Source of the DNA: Listeria farberi
GTDB lineage: Bacteria; Bacillota; Bacilli; Lactobacillales; Listeriaceae
DNA length: 64,000 bases
Direction of reading: 5' to 3'
NCBI RefSeq assembly: GCF_014229245.1
Contig: NZ_JAARZJ010000002.1
Location: 89,763 to 153,762, forward strand
A program made the position numbers and the translations under genes. The notes under the pieces were generated by a model. The model was given only the letters and a program-made list of their open reading frames with translations, was not told the DNA's origin and did no database searches. How positions within the stretch are numbered: the stretch's first letter is position 1; each line of letters starts with the position of its first letter. Shown piece by piece: positions 44,255 to 53,037 of this stretch.

Positions 44255-45898
44255 TTATTTTACTTTTTTAGTTCTATGAAGGAATACAAATAATCCACCT
44301 AACAAAAGGATGCCCAAGCCTACTAATAAGCTGCTTTCTAATACGTTATCTCCAGTTTTTGGAAGTGATTCTTTTGGTTGTGTTGTAATTTTATTAGAAG
44401 CCTTTTCTTGTGTGGTTACTTTTTCTGCTTTAGGACTTTTCACTTGGGGTTGCGCTTCTTCTTTCACTGTACTGTTACTATTATCATCTGTTGCTTTCCT
44501 ATTATTGGTATCATCTGTTGTCGAAGTATTATCGGATGAATTAGTTTCATCATTTGTATCTGCTGAATTGTCAGGAGCCGGTGTGACATCTGTATCATCA
44601 TTTTTTTCATAAACATACGTAACCGTTTGTGCCTCTTTACTAAACACTCCAGTTGCATTATTAGGTGTTTCCTTTAAAGTCCAACCATCAATCGTTTTTG
44701 CTTCTGAAGTATAGTTATCATCCACATTACCACTCAATGTTTCAACAGATGCTAGTTCATTTCCTTCTGTGTCAACGTATTTTACAGTAATATCCGCTCC
44801 AACTTCTACTTTCTTAAATGGTACTTGCAAATAAACTTGATCACCATCTTGTTCAAAAGTGACTAATTTACTTAGATTTTCTTGATACATTGCTTCATCA
44901 AATTTATATCCTTCAAAGTTTCGTGTAATATAATCTAAATCAAAATTCGCTGGTGTTAGCCCAACTGCCTCTTCAAATTGAGCGGCATCTATATCTCCGT
45001 TCATGTAGTCTACCATGTAATGTAGCAAATCGTTCCATAAAATAGTAGGCGCTTCGGGAGTATTTCTCAAATCTTTATAAGTCGTATTTTTCGCTAAATC
45101 ACCGAATGTTACGGTGTCAGATGGGACACCATCTGGGTAGGCATAACTTAAGTCTAATGCGGACTTAAGTTCCCGGCGGCTACCATCAGGAGCATAAAAC
45201 GAAATACCAACCGTTCCTTTATTTACTTCACTTTTCGTTTTTGAGTAGGTGTACGTAACTGTTTGATTAGTTTCAGCAAATTGACCATTTTGATTGCTAG
45301 GAAGTTTTGTTTCGTCTACTTCATATCCATCAATCGTTTTTGGTTCTGAGGTATAGGCTGTATTTAAATCACCGGTTTTCACTGTATCCTCTGCTAATTT
45401 ATTTCCATCACCATCTACATATTGGATAGTTGTTTTAGATTTTGTGTTTACCGAATAATTGAAAACTCCACCGTTACCTGCCCCGTCGTAATATTCAAGG
45501 CTAATGCTGCCTGTTCCAGCTTTTGTTGGTGTTCCTGAAAGTATTATGTCTGCATATTGATAGTGCGTGCCGTCTTCACTTAGCGGTCCATATTTCACAT
45601 CATAACTAATTCCGTTCATATTAGATAATGTTACTTTCACGTCAGAAATATAGCTGCCCCATTCACTATTTGGTAATGCTTGATCTTGAAGATGTATCGT
45701 TTTGGTAATTTCTTCTCCAACCGTTTGTTCTAAATCACTGGTAGCAGTTAAGGCTTGCTTGTTTACGGATATTTTTGGCACAGTAGCTTCTTTTTTTACC
45801 TGTTCTTCTCCATTTAAACTTGTTGCGAAAACTTGGAATGGTGTCTGGAAAACTAAAGCTGTACCGAGAAATATTGCTCCTATTTTACCTAATTTCAT
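44255..45898 (-). CDS. LPXTG surface protein with two MucBP domains
   Basis: 547 residues: signal peptide (cleavage about after QVFA), a beta-rich N-terminal domain (about 45-150), a first MucBP domain (about 155-219, IQYVDGDGNKL...VTYTYSK), a middle domain (about 225-375), a second MucBP (VKYVDTEGNEL...VTYVYEK), an Asp/Asn/Thr-rich wall spacer and a sorting signal LPKTGD at 512-517 followed by a hydrophobic helix and RTKKVK. SrtA would attach it to peptidoglycan. MucBP domains bind mucin-type glycoproteins in some Listeria and lactobacilli. No leucine-rich repeats, so it is not an internalin. Confidence 0.92.
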   Translation of the reverse strand: MKLGKIGAIFLGTALVFQTPFQVFATSLNGEEQVKKEATVPKISVNKQALTATSDLEQTVGEEITKTIHLQDQALPNSEWGSYISDVKVTLSNMNGISYDVKYGPLSEDGTHYQYADIILSGTPTKAGTGSISLEYYDGAGNGGVFNYSVNTKSKTTIQYVDGDGNKLAEDTVKTGDLNTAYTSEPKTIDGYEVDETKLPSNQNGQFAETNQTVTYTYSKTKSEVNKGTVGISFYAPDGSRRELKSALDLSYAYPDGVPSDTVTFGDLAKNTTYKDLRNTPEAPTILWNDLLHYMVDYMNGDIDAAQFEEAVGLTPANFDLDYITRNFEGYKFDEAMYQENLSKLVTFEQDGDQVYLQVPFKKVEVGADITVKYVDTEGNELASVETLSGNVDDNYTSEAKTIDGWTLKETPNNATGVFSKEAQTVTYVYEKNDDTDVTPAPDNSADTNDETNSSDNTSTTDDTNNRKATDDNSNSTVKEEAQPQVKSPKAEKVTTQEKASNKITTQPKESLPKTGDNVLESSLLVGLGILLLGGLFVFLHRTKKVK

Positions 45899-46004
45899 TT
45901 TTTTGCCCCTTCAACTTTATAATTTCAAGTTTTCTAAAAGATGTAATTATCGTATAGGTCTTACTTGATTTGTAAAGTATATCAAAGCTGAAGAGAGCTA
46001 ATAT

Positions 46005-46017
46005 GTGTAAAATACAC
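46005..46017. repeat. 13-bp palindrome, possible operator
   Basis: GTGTA-AAA-TACAC lies between the Crp/PrfA-type regulator gene and the LPXTG gene, both on the minus strand, 107 nt upstream of the LPXTG start. It could be an operator for the neighbouring regulator. It does not match the PrfA box TTAACA-NN-TGTTAA. It may be chance. Confidence 0.3.
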
Positions 46018-46085
46018 TCCATAATATCAATCATGTGTCGTTTTTTCGAATTATTAATTTCGCCAGCAATTGCTGCTTTTTTATT

Positions 46086-46739
46086 CTATAACCAATCCAC
46101 ATTCTCGCTATTTATAAATCGCGAAATGCGGACAAGTATTTGATTACCATTCATTTTAACCTGTCCTTTTCTTTCTAACTTTTGTAGGTATTTGTATAAA
46201 CTTTTCCTCGAAATATTACTATAAAGCGACAATTTATTCTTATTAATATAATCAGGCAGTAGATAAAACTCATTTTTCACTTCTAATTCTAAACTTTGGC
46301 ATAACTGCTGTAATGAATATGCTAATCGATCCTCTGATTTAAGATCATTTTTCATTAATTCGAACATAAAACTCGCGGAATTATCCATAATCGCTCGCAT
46401 TAATTTTTCAGAATAAGAAGGTTTGTTCGCTGCATGATTAAGAAAGAATTCACGATGTAGTAAAACAATTTGAGCAGGTGTTTCAGCAACTAGCTTTAAT
46501 TTATTTTGCACTCTTAATTCGTATGGAGATTGATATATGACATTATTCTTCCTAAAATAATGCAGAATTTGTTGATGTTCATTTTCCATACGTAAGACAC
46601 CTTCTAAAACTAAAATAAAATGCGCCTCTAATTTTTGTATTTCAAATACTTCCGATATATTTAGGTCTTCTCTAATAATCCAAACTTTTTCTAGGATATT
46701 ATGTTCTAACTCTCCTATCAACGTTGACCAATCGTCCAT
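46086..46739 (-). CDS. Crp/Fnr (PrfA-like) transcription regulator
   Basis: About 217 residues from this ATG (46737-46739, GGTGAGG upstream). In-frame GTG and ATG codons a few codons earlier are possible. A cyclic-nucleotide-type beta-roll N-domain (about 20-110, HFILVLEGVLRMENEHQQILHYF), a long helix and a C-terminal winged helix-turn-helix (NKNKLSLYSNISRKSLYKYLQKLERKG-type, here split for length). Listeria encodes many such PrfA relatives next to surface protein genes. It lies between two LPXTG genes and likely controls one or both. Confidence 0.85.
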   Translation of the reverse strand: MDDWSTLIGELEHNILEKVWIIREDLNISEVFEIQKLEAHFILVLEGVLRMENEHQQILHYFRKNNVIYQSPYELRVQNKLKLVAETPAQIVLLHREFFLNHAANKPSYSEKLMRAIMDNSASFMFELMKNDLKSEDRLAYSLQQLCQSLELEVKNEFYLLPDYINKNKLSLYSNISRKSLYKYLQKLERKGQVKMNGNQILVRISRFINSENVDWL

Positions 46740-46900
46740 TTGCCTCACCACCATCAAGTTTATATTTTCCTAACTGCATTCATATTTTGTTAATATACCC
46801 TTTTATCCATAAAAAAATCGTTTCTCGTGTTTCTAAAAATACGAATGATTCAAATTTGCAATTTATCTCTTCTCTAGTGGTTTTAAGCTGCAACCAGCAC

Positions 46901-46934
46901 AAAAAACGCAAGTGAATTCACTTGCGTTTTTTGT
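46901..46934 (-). terminator. Terminator of the Ig-repeat LPXTG gene
   Basis: A perfect 32-nt palindrome (46901-46932, AACGCAAGTG arms with flanking A6/T6). It lies directly after the stop of the 826-residue LPXTG gene and would work in both directions. Confidence 0.92.
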
Positions 46935-49415
46935 CTATTTTCTTCTAAGCAAATACCATACTCCCAAACAAAGAACCCCACCTAAGATAGCTTTCGAATG
47001 TGTATCCCCTGTTCTCGGGAGTTGCGTTGTTTTCTTGATAACAATATTCTCTTTGGTTTTTTGCTTAGTAGGCGTCTCAGCTGGATTTTCTTCTATAACA
47101 ATTGGCGCTTTTTTTGCTTCTACAATATGCACGATAAACGTTACTGGATCAGCTGGGATACCATCTTCATTTACTGCATTCAGTGTCACAGTATAGCTTC
47201 CCGGCGTTTGCCATTTCACTTTATCAGGAGCATCAGAAGTAATAGCTGAGTTATCATTAGTATCTGCGCGAACTTCTTTTAATAGCTCTGTTTCATTTTT
47301 TATTATTGTGGAATCATAGGTTATATCTGGATCCACCGTAATAATTGGTGCTGGACTCTTTAAAATATGAACGATAAATGATTTTGCTTCTGCTGCCACG
47401 CCGTCTTCATTTACCGCATTCAAGGTAACCTCATAATCACCTGGCACACTCCATTTTACTTTATCATTCATATCTGAAACAAGAGGTGAACCATCGTTTG
47501 TTTTGGCGTTCACTTCTTGAAGGAGTTCCGCTTCCGTTTTAGTTATTGTTTTCGGATACGTTATTTCTGGGTCTACTGTAATAATTGGTGCAGGGCTTTT
47601 CAAAACATGAACGATAAATGATTTTGCTTCCGCTGCAACGCCATCTTCATTTATCGCGTTCAAAGTAACTTCATAATCGCCTGGCACGCCCCATTTTACT
47701 TTATCGTTAATGTTAGAAGTTATCGTCGAATCATCATTTGTTCGCGCATTTACTTCATTTAGTAATGTACTCTCATCTTTTGTCACTGTTTTATCGTAGG
47801 TTATTTCTGGGTCTACTGTTATGACTGGTGCGGGATTTTTGGAAATCTTAATTGTTACGGGAACCGGATCTGCTACTTGATTATCCTCATTCACTGCGGT
47901 TATAAGAACTGGGTAATCTCCCGGAATCCCCCATTTCACATTCGTTAAATCACATTTTATATCAGCTGGAATATCTGTTTTTGCTTCCACATCTTCTAAA
48001 AACTCTTCCATTGTCCTATTCACTGTTTTACTATATTCGATTTCAGGAAGTGCGCTAATGACAGGTTTTTGGAGTGCTTTTATTTTGTATAAAACATCAT
48101 TTTGGTAGCCACGCTTTATTTGAATACTTAAATTATCCGCTGTTTCAGATAGTTTATTAGGAGAAGTTACCTCTAATAATTTATATTTATTAGTATTCAA
48201 AAGAGTATCATAGGCGTGTTTATCCACGTTTTGGACGGAGTTATGTAAAAAAGGTTCTGCTATTTCAAATTTACCGTCTTGATTGACTTTTCCTGGGGTT
48301 GTTACAGTACTATAATCATCAAAAGTAACCGGATTGCCTAATTCATCCTCAAAACGTGTCGTTACTTTCCCAAAAAAAGCAGCTGTCATTTTTGTATCAG
48401 CATTATTCACTGGATAGAATTCTAATGACTTAGTAGCTGATGATACGGAAGAAAGACTAACCAAGTATGGATCTGTTGTTCCAGGTTTCCCGTCCACATT
48501 CGTATCAATATCAAAACTAACACGTGTTTTAGTAGAAATACCTTTAAACGGAATAGTGCAATTCATTTGGAAAATAGGACCGCCTACAAATGGAGTTCCA
48601 ACATCGTATGTAATCGTGCCATAATCCACGCCTTCTATACCAACTCTATAAATCTCCTTTGCTTCATCCCAAACCTCAACTTTAATATTTTGCACATTTC
48701 CAAGCGGAATTCGTTTTTCAAAAAGCGGATATGATACTAAAATTTCTGTTTCGTAATTCACTTTGCTACTCGGCTTTTCATATACTAAAATCGCATGATA
48801 TAAATCGCCACTTTTTTTAGAAAAATCGCTAATTCCAACTGGTGGCCAGTCACTTGCCATATTTACGTTCAATTCCACACTGCTCGTCCCAATATTTTTA
48901 AAATTTTTCGCAGCACCACTATAGGAAAGATTAATAACGTTTTTATCGCCATGCGCCGGCATCACCTGTATTTTAAAATTCGCATCAAAGCTTTTTATAA
49001 AAAAAGACTCAGAATCTTCTGTAAAAACAAAGTGCAATGTTGGCGAACCGTTAATTTTTTCTACAGTAACCTTACCAACTACTTGTTCGTTAGTTCCCGC
49101 TGTTGGGTCAACATCCACTTTCAAATCATAGGCTTTCTCTGTAGAGAGTAAAGCGTCAGATGATAAAGTAATATTAAAGTAGTCCCCTTTTTGGAAAGAA
49201 TTCCCTCCAAAAGCTACTTCTAAAAAATAATTGAGTTTTTCATTATAGTTTTCCTTCGCCGTTAGATTTTGACCATTTGATTTATAAAAACTGACAGATT
49301 TAATGAGATCATCTCTCTTATTATTAGTATCTGCTTTTGCGGACCAATCCACCGGCGCTAAAATTATCGAACAAATTACACTAAGCGCGATAATAATATG
49401 TAAAATTTTCTTCAA
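46935..49415 (-). CDS. LPXTG surface protein with four Ig-like repeats
   Basis: 826 residues from the TTG at 49413-49415, eight nt after AAAGGAGG. An ATG two codons earlier abuts the site, and a much longer frame has no site. Signal peptide (KKILHIIIALSVICSIILA), a large N-terminal adhesin-like region (about 30-440), four Ig-like repeats of about 80 residues (PAPxITVDPxITY...VTLNAVNEDG) and sorting signal LPRTGD at about 799-804 with a hydrophobic tail and RRK. Resembles LapB/Listeria Ig-repeat adhesins by architecture. Role in attachment is inferred. Confidence 0.9.
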   Translation of the reverse strand: MKKILHIIIALSVICSIILAPVDWSAKADTNNKRDDLIKSVSFYKSNGQNLTAKENYNEKLNYFLEVAFGGNSFQKGDYFNITLSSDALLSTEKAYDLKVDVDPTAGTNEQVVGKVTVEKINGSPTLHFVFTEDSESFFIKSFDANFKIQVMPAHGDKNVINLSYSGAAKNFKNIGTSSVELNVNMASDWPPVGISDFSKKSGDLYHAILVYEKPSSKVNYETEILVSYPLFEKRIPLGNVQNIKVEVWDEAKEIYRVGIEGVDYGTITYDVGTPFVGGPIFQMNCTIPFKGISTKTRVSFDIDTNVDGKPGTTDPYLVSLSSVSSATKSLEFYPVNNADTKMTAAFFGKVTTRFEDELGNPVTFDDYSTVTTPGKVNQDGKFEIAEPFLHNSVQNVDKHAYDTLLNTNKYKLLEVTSPNKLSETADNLSIQIKRGYQNDVLYKIKALQKPVISALPEIEYSKTVNRTMEEFLEDVEAKTDIPADIKCDLTNVKWGIPGDYPVLITAVNEDNQVADPVPVTIKISKNPAPVITVDPEITYDKTVTKDESTLLNEVNARTNDDSTITSNINDKVKWGVPGDYEVTLNAINEDGVAAEAKSFIVHVLKSPAPIITVDPEITYPKTITKTEAELLQEVNAKTNDGSPLVSDMNDKVKWSVPGDYEVTLNAVNEDGVAAEAKSFIVHILKSPAPIITVDPDITYDSTIIKNETELLKEVRADTNDNSAITSDAPDKVKWQTPGSYTVTLNAVNEDGIPADPVTFIVHIVEAKKAPIVIEENPAETPTKQKTKENIVIKKTTQLPRTGDTHSKAILGGVLCLGVWYLLRRK
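47338..47817 (-). repeat. Two near-identical 240-nt tandem repeats in the LPXTG gene
   Basis: Within the gene, adjacent units at 47338-47577 and 47578-47817 each encode an 80-residue Ig-like repeat and share long identical runs. Units on either side are more diverged. The 240-nt period repeats again near 47818. Such blocks change copy number by recombination and are difficult to assemble from short reads. Confidence 0.85.
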
Positions 49416-49611
49416 ATACATCTCCTCCTTTGTAGTATGGTTTGTCTGCCTCAATTTCCCCTGTTTTCTTGCGTATCCTTGTAGCTAACTAAGAACAATT
49501 ATACCTACTATGAGGCCCGTTTCAGTCCATTAATATAAGCAATTCCATCTTAAATGTGACTAAAAATCAACAAAAAGTACTCCAAAGAAAACATTTCTCT
49601 GTTAAACATAA

Positions 49612-49656
49612 AAAAACAGTTATCCTCTATTTATAATTAAGAGAATAACTGTTTTT
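49612..49656 (-). terminator. Terminator after orphan OrfA
   Basis: AAAAACAGTTAT/ATAACTGTTTTT arms (49612-49623 with 49645-49656) with an inner CTCT/AGAG pairing. It lies about 40 nt after the OrfA stop, on the minus strand, and would also work in reverse. Confidence 0.8.
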
Positions 49657-49695
49657 CGTGATTTCAATGCAACCACTTTCATTCCAATACAAAAT

Positions 49696-49977
49696 TCAAT
49701 CTTTACTAGGGGGATTTTCAAAAACCGCAATCGCTTCTGTCAAAATAGACAACTCTTCCTCAAGTAATACTCGCTGTTTTTTAAGTTCCTGTGCTTGCAA
49801 GATATTTAAGATTTCGTTCGATTCAATATTATCATCATTATTAAATTTTTTAACCCATTTTCCAAAAGTTGAGTTAGGGACACTAAATTCCTGACAGATA
49901 CTATGCTTCGTTTTTCCTCTGCGATATAAAGCAACCAAACTTTTTTTAAAATTCTCGTCATATTTTGCTTTAGCCAT
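49696..49977 (-). CDS. IS3-type OrfA (HTH) protein, orphan
   Basis: 93 residues: a helix-turn-helix of the HTH_Tnp_1/transposase-8 family (FKKSLVALYRRGKTKHSICQ, then SVPNSTFGKWVKKF) and a C-terminal leucine-zipper helix. This is a full-length OrfA of an IS3 element, with an intact start and Shine-Dalgarno. No OrfB (integrase catalytic) coding is found in the 280 nt downstream and no inverted repeats are evident, so the element is incomplete or domesticated. EGD-e lmo0660 seems to be the same gene. Confidence 0.85.
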   Translation of the reverse strand: MAKAKYDENFKKSLVALYRRGKTKHSICQEFSVPNSTFGKWVKKFNNDDNIESNEILNILQAQELKKQRVLLEEELSILTEAIAVFENPPSKD

Positions 49978-50076
49978 AAAACTTCCTTCTTTCTATAGTT
50001 AAATATCATAAAAAAAGATCTAAACGAATCTGTTCTTCAGTCCTAATATATCAAGTTTTTCAACCATTTTTTCATA

Positions 50077-50096
50077 AAGTCCTAAAAATAGGACTT
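50077..50096. repeat. Inverted repeat upstream of the Rgg gene
   Basis: AAGTCCTA/TAGGACTT with a 4-nt loop. It lies 100-130 nt upstream of each divergent gene start (OrfA and Rgg). It could be an operator or a weak hairpin. There is no U-tract of note. Confidence 0.4.
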
Positions 50097-50134
50097 CTTC
50101 CACCACATTTTCTATGCTACGATTTAAAAGTAAA

Positions 50135-50209
50135 ATGGCTGTTAAACTCCTTGCCACACCTCTTAGATGCAGCCCTCATCTAAATTTTGAAACAGAAGGA
50201 GTAACTTGA
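50135..50209 (+). CDS. Possible 24-residue upstream peptide
   Basis: An ATG frame of 24 codons that ends in TGA directly abutting the ATG of the Rgg gene. It has no good ribosome binding site and no hydrophobic run as expected for a short hydrophobic peptide pheromone. It may be chance. Confidence 0.2.
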   Translation: MAVKLLATPLRCSPHLNFETEGVT

Positions 50210-51106
50210 ATGAATGGGTATGGAAAAACAGTGAGAGATATTCGCACTTCGAAAGGAATACATCAAAAAGATTTATACGATAATATCATTTCCAAATCCT
50301 TCGCTATCGAATTTGAAAAAGGAAAGCATGATATCACTCTAAGCTTATTTGAAAAAATATTAAAACGAATGAATATGGATTTAGATGAATTTTTCTATAT
50401 CCATCGAGAGCTTTCTGAATCGGCAGAAAAGAATTATTTGTGCATGAATCAAGAACGAGGAAACATCTATGACCTTGCGAGTTTAGAGCTACTTTATAGT
50501 CAATTGTCTCAATATAACGGAGAATTAGCAGAAGTATGGAAAGCGTTTGTTCGCTCAAGAATAAAAATGGTTGAACATCTATTTAAATATAATGAATTCA
50601 CCGTTGACCTCATTACACCAGAAGATAAATGTACCATCCAAAAATATTTATTTTCGATTGATACGTGGACATTAGAAGAACTCAAGATTTGCGCTAACTC
50701 CATCTATTTTTTTGAAGAAGATTTACAAATTCAATTTTTAAATCAAGTCATAAAAGCAATTCATCCTTATAAAAACTACGACCGGGCTAGACGTGTTTTA
50801 TGTACGCTTTTAATTAATACGATTGAAATGTTTATTTCGCGTGGTCAAGTATCCTCTGCCAGCAAACTCATCATCCTGTTAGACTCTTTATGTATTTATA
50901 ATGAAAGCGCCTTTTACCGAAATATTTCCCATTTTTTAAAAGGATTAGTAAAAATGCAGAACAATCACATCCAAGAAGGTTACAAGCAAGCAAAAAAAGC
51001 CATTCAAATTATGAATGACCTCCGTTTTGAAGAAATTGCTTATTTATATGAAATTTTATTAGATCAGTTTATCAGGTTAAAAGGTATAGATATTCTTAAG
51101 AGCTAG
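50210..51106 (+). CDS. Rgg/MutR-type transcription regulator
   Basis: 298 residues: an N-terminal XRE helix-turn-helix (about 1-65, GKTVRDIRTSKGIHQKDLYD...SKSFAIEFEKGKHD) and a long helical TPR-like domain (about 80-290), as in Rgg/GadR/MutR regulators, which sense short peptides in streptococci. AAGGAG lies eight nt before the ATG. No adjacent peptide gene is obvious. Its 3' end meets the convergent glycosylase gene with a 4-nt overlap. Confidence 0.88.
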   Translation: MNGYGKTVRDIRTSKGIHQKDLYDNIISKSFAIEFEKGKHDITLSLFEKILKRMNMDLDEFFYIHRELSESAEKNYLCMNQERGNIYDLASLELLYSQLSQYNGELAEVWKAFVRSRIKMVEHLFKYNEFTVDLITPEDKCTIQKYLFSIDTWTLEELKICANSIYFFEEDLQIQFLNQVIKAIHPYKNYDRARRVLCTLLINTIEMFISRGQVSSASKLIILLDSLCIYNESAFYRNISHFLKGLVKMQNNHIQEGYKQAKKAIQIMNDLRFEEIAYLYEILLDQFIRLKGIDILKS

Positions 51107-51732
51107 CTTTCTAACAGCCACGATTCATTCATACTTTTGTCTTTCCCAAAGTGCTTTCCGTGAACATCAATGACTGAGTGCCATTCTTTACACAGTTTAT
51201 GTGGAACATTTTCGGTTATCGGCATAAATTCTTCGCGCATTTGTTCGTAGGTTTTAAATTCGCCAAAGCCTAACCTAGTAAATAGTCGTCTAGCGTATAA
51301 ATCAGCAATAAAAACATTACGTTCAAAAATATACAGCAACATTGCATCGGCCGTTTCTTCCCCTACACCTTTAATACCTAGTAGTTCTTTGCGCAAATCT
51401 TCTGTTGCATAAGATCTAAATTTATCCAAACTAGCCCCGTGACCAACAAACCAATCGATAAGTGCTTTAATATAAAGGCTTTTTTGTTTATAAAAACCCG
51501 CTGGATAGATTAACTCTTCTAGTTTTGCCGTATCCATCTTGGTTAAACTATCTAAATCTAAATAAGGTGCGAGATTGGCTAAAGCTTGATTAGCATTTTT
51601 CTCGGTTGTACGCTGGATTAATATCATCGAAAGCCAGTCAGCAAGACGATTGTCATCTTCCCACCAATCTTGATAACCATAAAGCTCAACTAAATTATTT
51701 AAAACCTGCACTTTTTGCTTATTTATATTCAA
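51103..51732 (-). CDS. HhH-GPD DNA glycosylase-like protein lacking Fe-S ligands
   Basis: 209 residues of the endonuclease III superfamily: the helix-hairpin-helix LLGIKGVGEETADAML and the catalytic Asp in IADLYARRL. The residue where Nth has the lyase Lys appears to be Glu. The C-terminal C-x6-C-x2-C-x5-C cluster is absent: the end is CKEWHSVIDVHGKHFGKDK, with one Cys. So it is at most a monofunctional glycosylase. Start is TTG (51730-51732) with AGAGGTG seven nt upstream. Confidence 0.85.
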   Translation of the reverse strand: MNINKQKVQVLNNLVELYGYQDWWEDDNRLADWLSMILIQRTTEKNANQALANLAPYLDLDSLTKMDTAKLEELIYPAGFYKQKSLYIKALIDWFVGHGASLDKFRSYATEDLRKELLGIKGVGEETADAMLLYIFERNVFIADLYARRLFTRLGFGEFKTYEQMREEFMPITENVPHKLCKEWHSVIDVHGKHFGKDKSMNESWLLES

Positions 51733-51894
51733 CCATTATCACCTCTCACTAAAACTAGCCTATTAATCCTTTCACTGTAGCATAATATTTTGCTAATATC
51801 TATTATCGCTAATCTTTCAAAGTGAACAAAAAAAGAGAAAGCCATTCACATGTTTTCTCTTCAAATAATCTGTTTTAATAACGTACTCGTTCCA

Positions 51895-52311
51895 TCATCC
51901 GATAACCCGGAATCCGTCCTTATTACCTATCATATCGGGCATTAATTCAAATAATTTCTTACTATTATCCGGTTTATTTCGAACAATCACTTGCATAAAA
52001 TAATCATGCACCATTAATGTGTAACCATGTTCTTTTGATGTGATTGCGTATCCTTCTACATCATTTTCAGAAATAAATAGCCAACTCCACTGATACTTTT
52101 CACGGACAGCTTCTCCATACAGCGACCCTAAAATATAACCAAGTTCCTCCGCCAAATCGAAGTCTGGTGAGGTATCTTTTAAATATTTGGCTATTTTTTC
52201 AATTCGCTCTTCTGGAGTTCCGTCCGTTTCGAGCATCACTTCGCCTTCTTCTTTTAAACGGATAATTTCTGCTTCTTCCGTTTTTGTTAGTTCTCGCGCA
52301 ATAATCGCCAT
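51895..52311 (-). CDS. Unknown soluble protein
   Basis: 138 residues from the ATG at 52309-52311 (AAAGGGTG seven nt upstream). A helical, acidic N-terminus is followed by a beta-rich part (YQWSWLFISEN, HGYTLMVHDYFMQVIV). No family recognised. It stands alone between convergent/divergent neighbours. Confidence 0.75.
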   Translation of the reverse strand: MAIIARELTKTEEAEIIRLKEEGEVMLETDGTPEERIEKIAKYLKDTSPDFDLAEELGYILGSLYGEAVREKYQWSWLFISENDVEGYAITSKEHGYTLMVHDYFMQVIVRNKPDNSKKLFELMPDMIGNKDGFRVIG

Positions 52312-52356
52312 TAGAAACACCCTTTCCTAACCCATTATACCTTAAAAGTTCAATCT

Positions 52357-52386
52357 TTCGCATCCGTTATGGTCGTCATGTATAAT
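52357..52386 (+). promoter_or_regulatory. Candidate SigA promoter of the DUF420 gene
   Basis: TTCGCA (52357-52362), 18-nt spacer, TATAAT (52381-52386), about 40 nt before the ATG. The -10 is perfect, the -35 weak. Confidence 0.5.
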
Positions 52387-52431
52387 GAAAGTAGTACAGC
52401 AATTTTTTATATTTAGGGGGCTATTTTTTTC

Positions 52432-52995
52432 ATGGAACAAAATAAAGAAAAACTCACAAAACCGACATCAGAAAAAAACTATTTTTGGCCGATAATGATT
52501 ATTTCATTTGTTGCGGTTGTAGTAATTTTACTACTCTTCTTCTCACCGATTGGGTATCAAGGAGCAGTACATTTCGACATTACTATCTTCCCACGCATGA
52601 ACGCCATCTTTAATAGTTTTACCTTTGTATTTTTAGTTATTGCACTTTGGGCGATTATAAAAAAGAAAAACATTAAGATGCACCGTGGCTTTATTTTAGC
52701 AGCATTTACATCCACTTTATTCTTCTTAGTAACTTACTTAACGTTCCATTATCTCTCAGCAGAAACTTCTACGTTTGGCGGAACCGGGATTATCCGACCA
52801 ATCTACTTTTTCATTTTAATTACACATAGTTTCTTAGCTGCAATCGTCGTTCCATTAGCGCTATTTGCACTTGTTTGGGGCTGGACAATGCAAATTGAGA
52901 AACACAAAAAAATCGTTCGCTGGACTATGCCGATATGGCTATATGTCAGCTTAACTGGCGTACTAGTTTACTTATTTATGGCACCTTATTATTAA
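52432..52995 (+). CDS. DUF420 membrane protein, CtaM/YozB-like
   Basis: 187 residues, five transmembrane helices with conserved His in KMHRGFILAAF, YLTFHYLS, LITHSFLAA and QIEKHKKIVRWT. DUF420 proteins (YozB in Bacillus, CtaM in Staphylococcus) are needed for maturation of heme-copper oxidase. The role here is inferred from the family. Single gene with its own promoter and terminator. Confidence 0.85.
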   Translation: MEQNKEKLTKPTSEKNYFWPIMIISFVAVVVILLLFFSPIGYQGAVHFDITIFPRMNAIFNSFTFVFLVIALWAIIKKKNIKMHRGFILAAFTSTLFFLVTYLTFHYLSAETSTFGGTGIIRPIYFFILITHSFLAAIVVPLALFALVWGWTMQIEKHKKIVRWTMPIWLYVSLTGVLVYLFMAPYY

Positions 52996-53002
52996 AAAAA
53001 GT

Positions 53003-53035
53003 ATCAAATGAGCTCTTTTAATGAGCTCATTTGAT
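53003..53035. terminator. Bidirectional terminator
   Basis: A 13-bp perfect stem ATCAAATGAGCTC/GAGCTCATTTGAT (53003-53015 with 53023-53035) with 7-nt loop and T-rich flanks on both strands. It serves the convergent DUF420 and phosphatase genes. Confidence 0.93.
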
Positions 53036-53037
53036 GC

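Noticed and set aside
46055..46085. Hairpin CAGCAATTGCTG followed by T6 near 46065-46082 as a terminator of the Crp-like gene
   Set aside because: The T-run lies on the plus strand, while the gene is on the minus strand, so it has the wrong direction.
46935..49454. An 839-residue version of the Ig-repeat protein
   Set aside because: The first 13 residues contain the ribosome binding site itself and precede the signal peptide. A TTG start at 49415 fits the spacing.
44255..49454. PrfA boxes for the two LPXTG genes
   Set aside because: I looked for TTAACA-NN-TGTTAA upstream of both and saw none.
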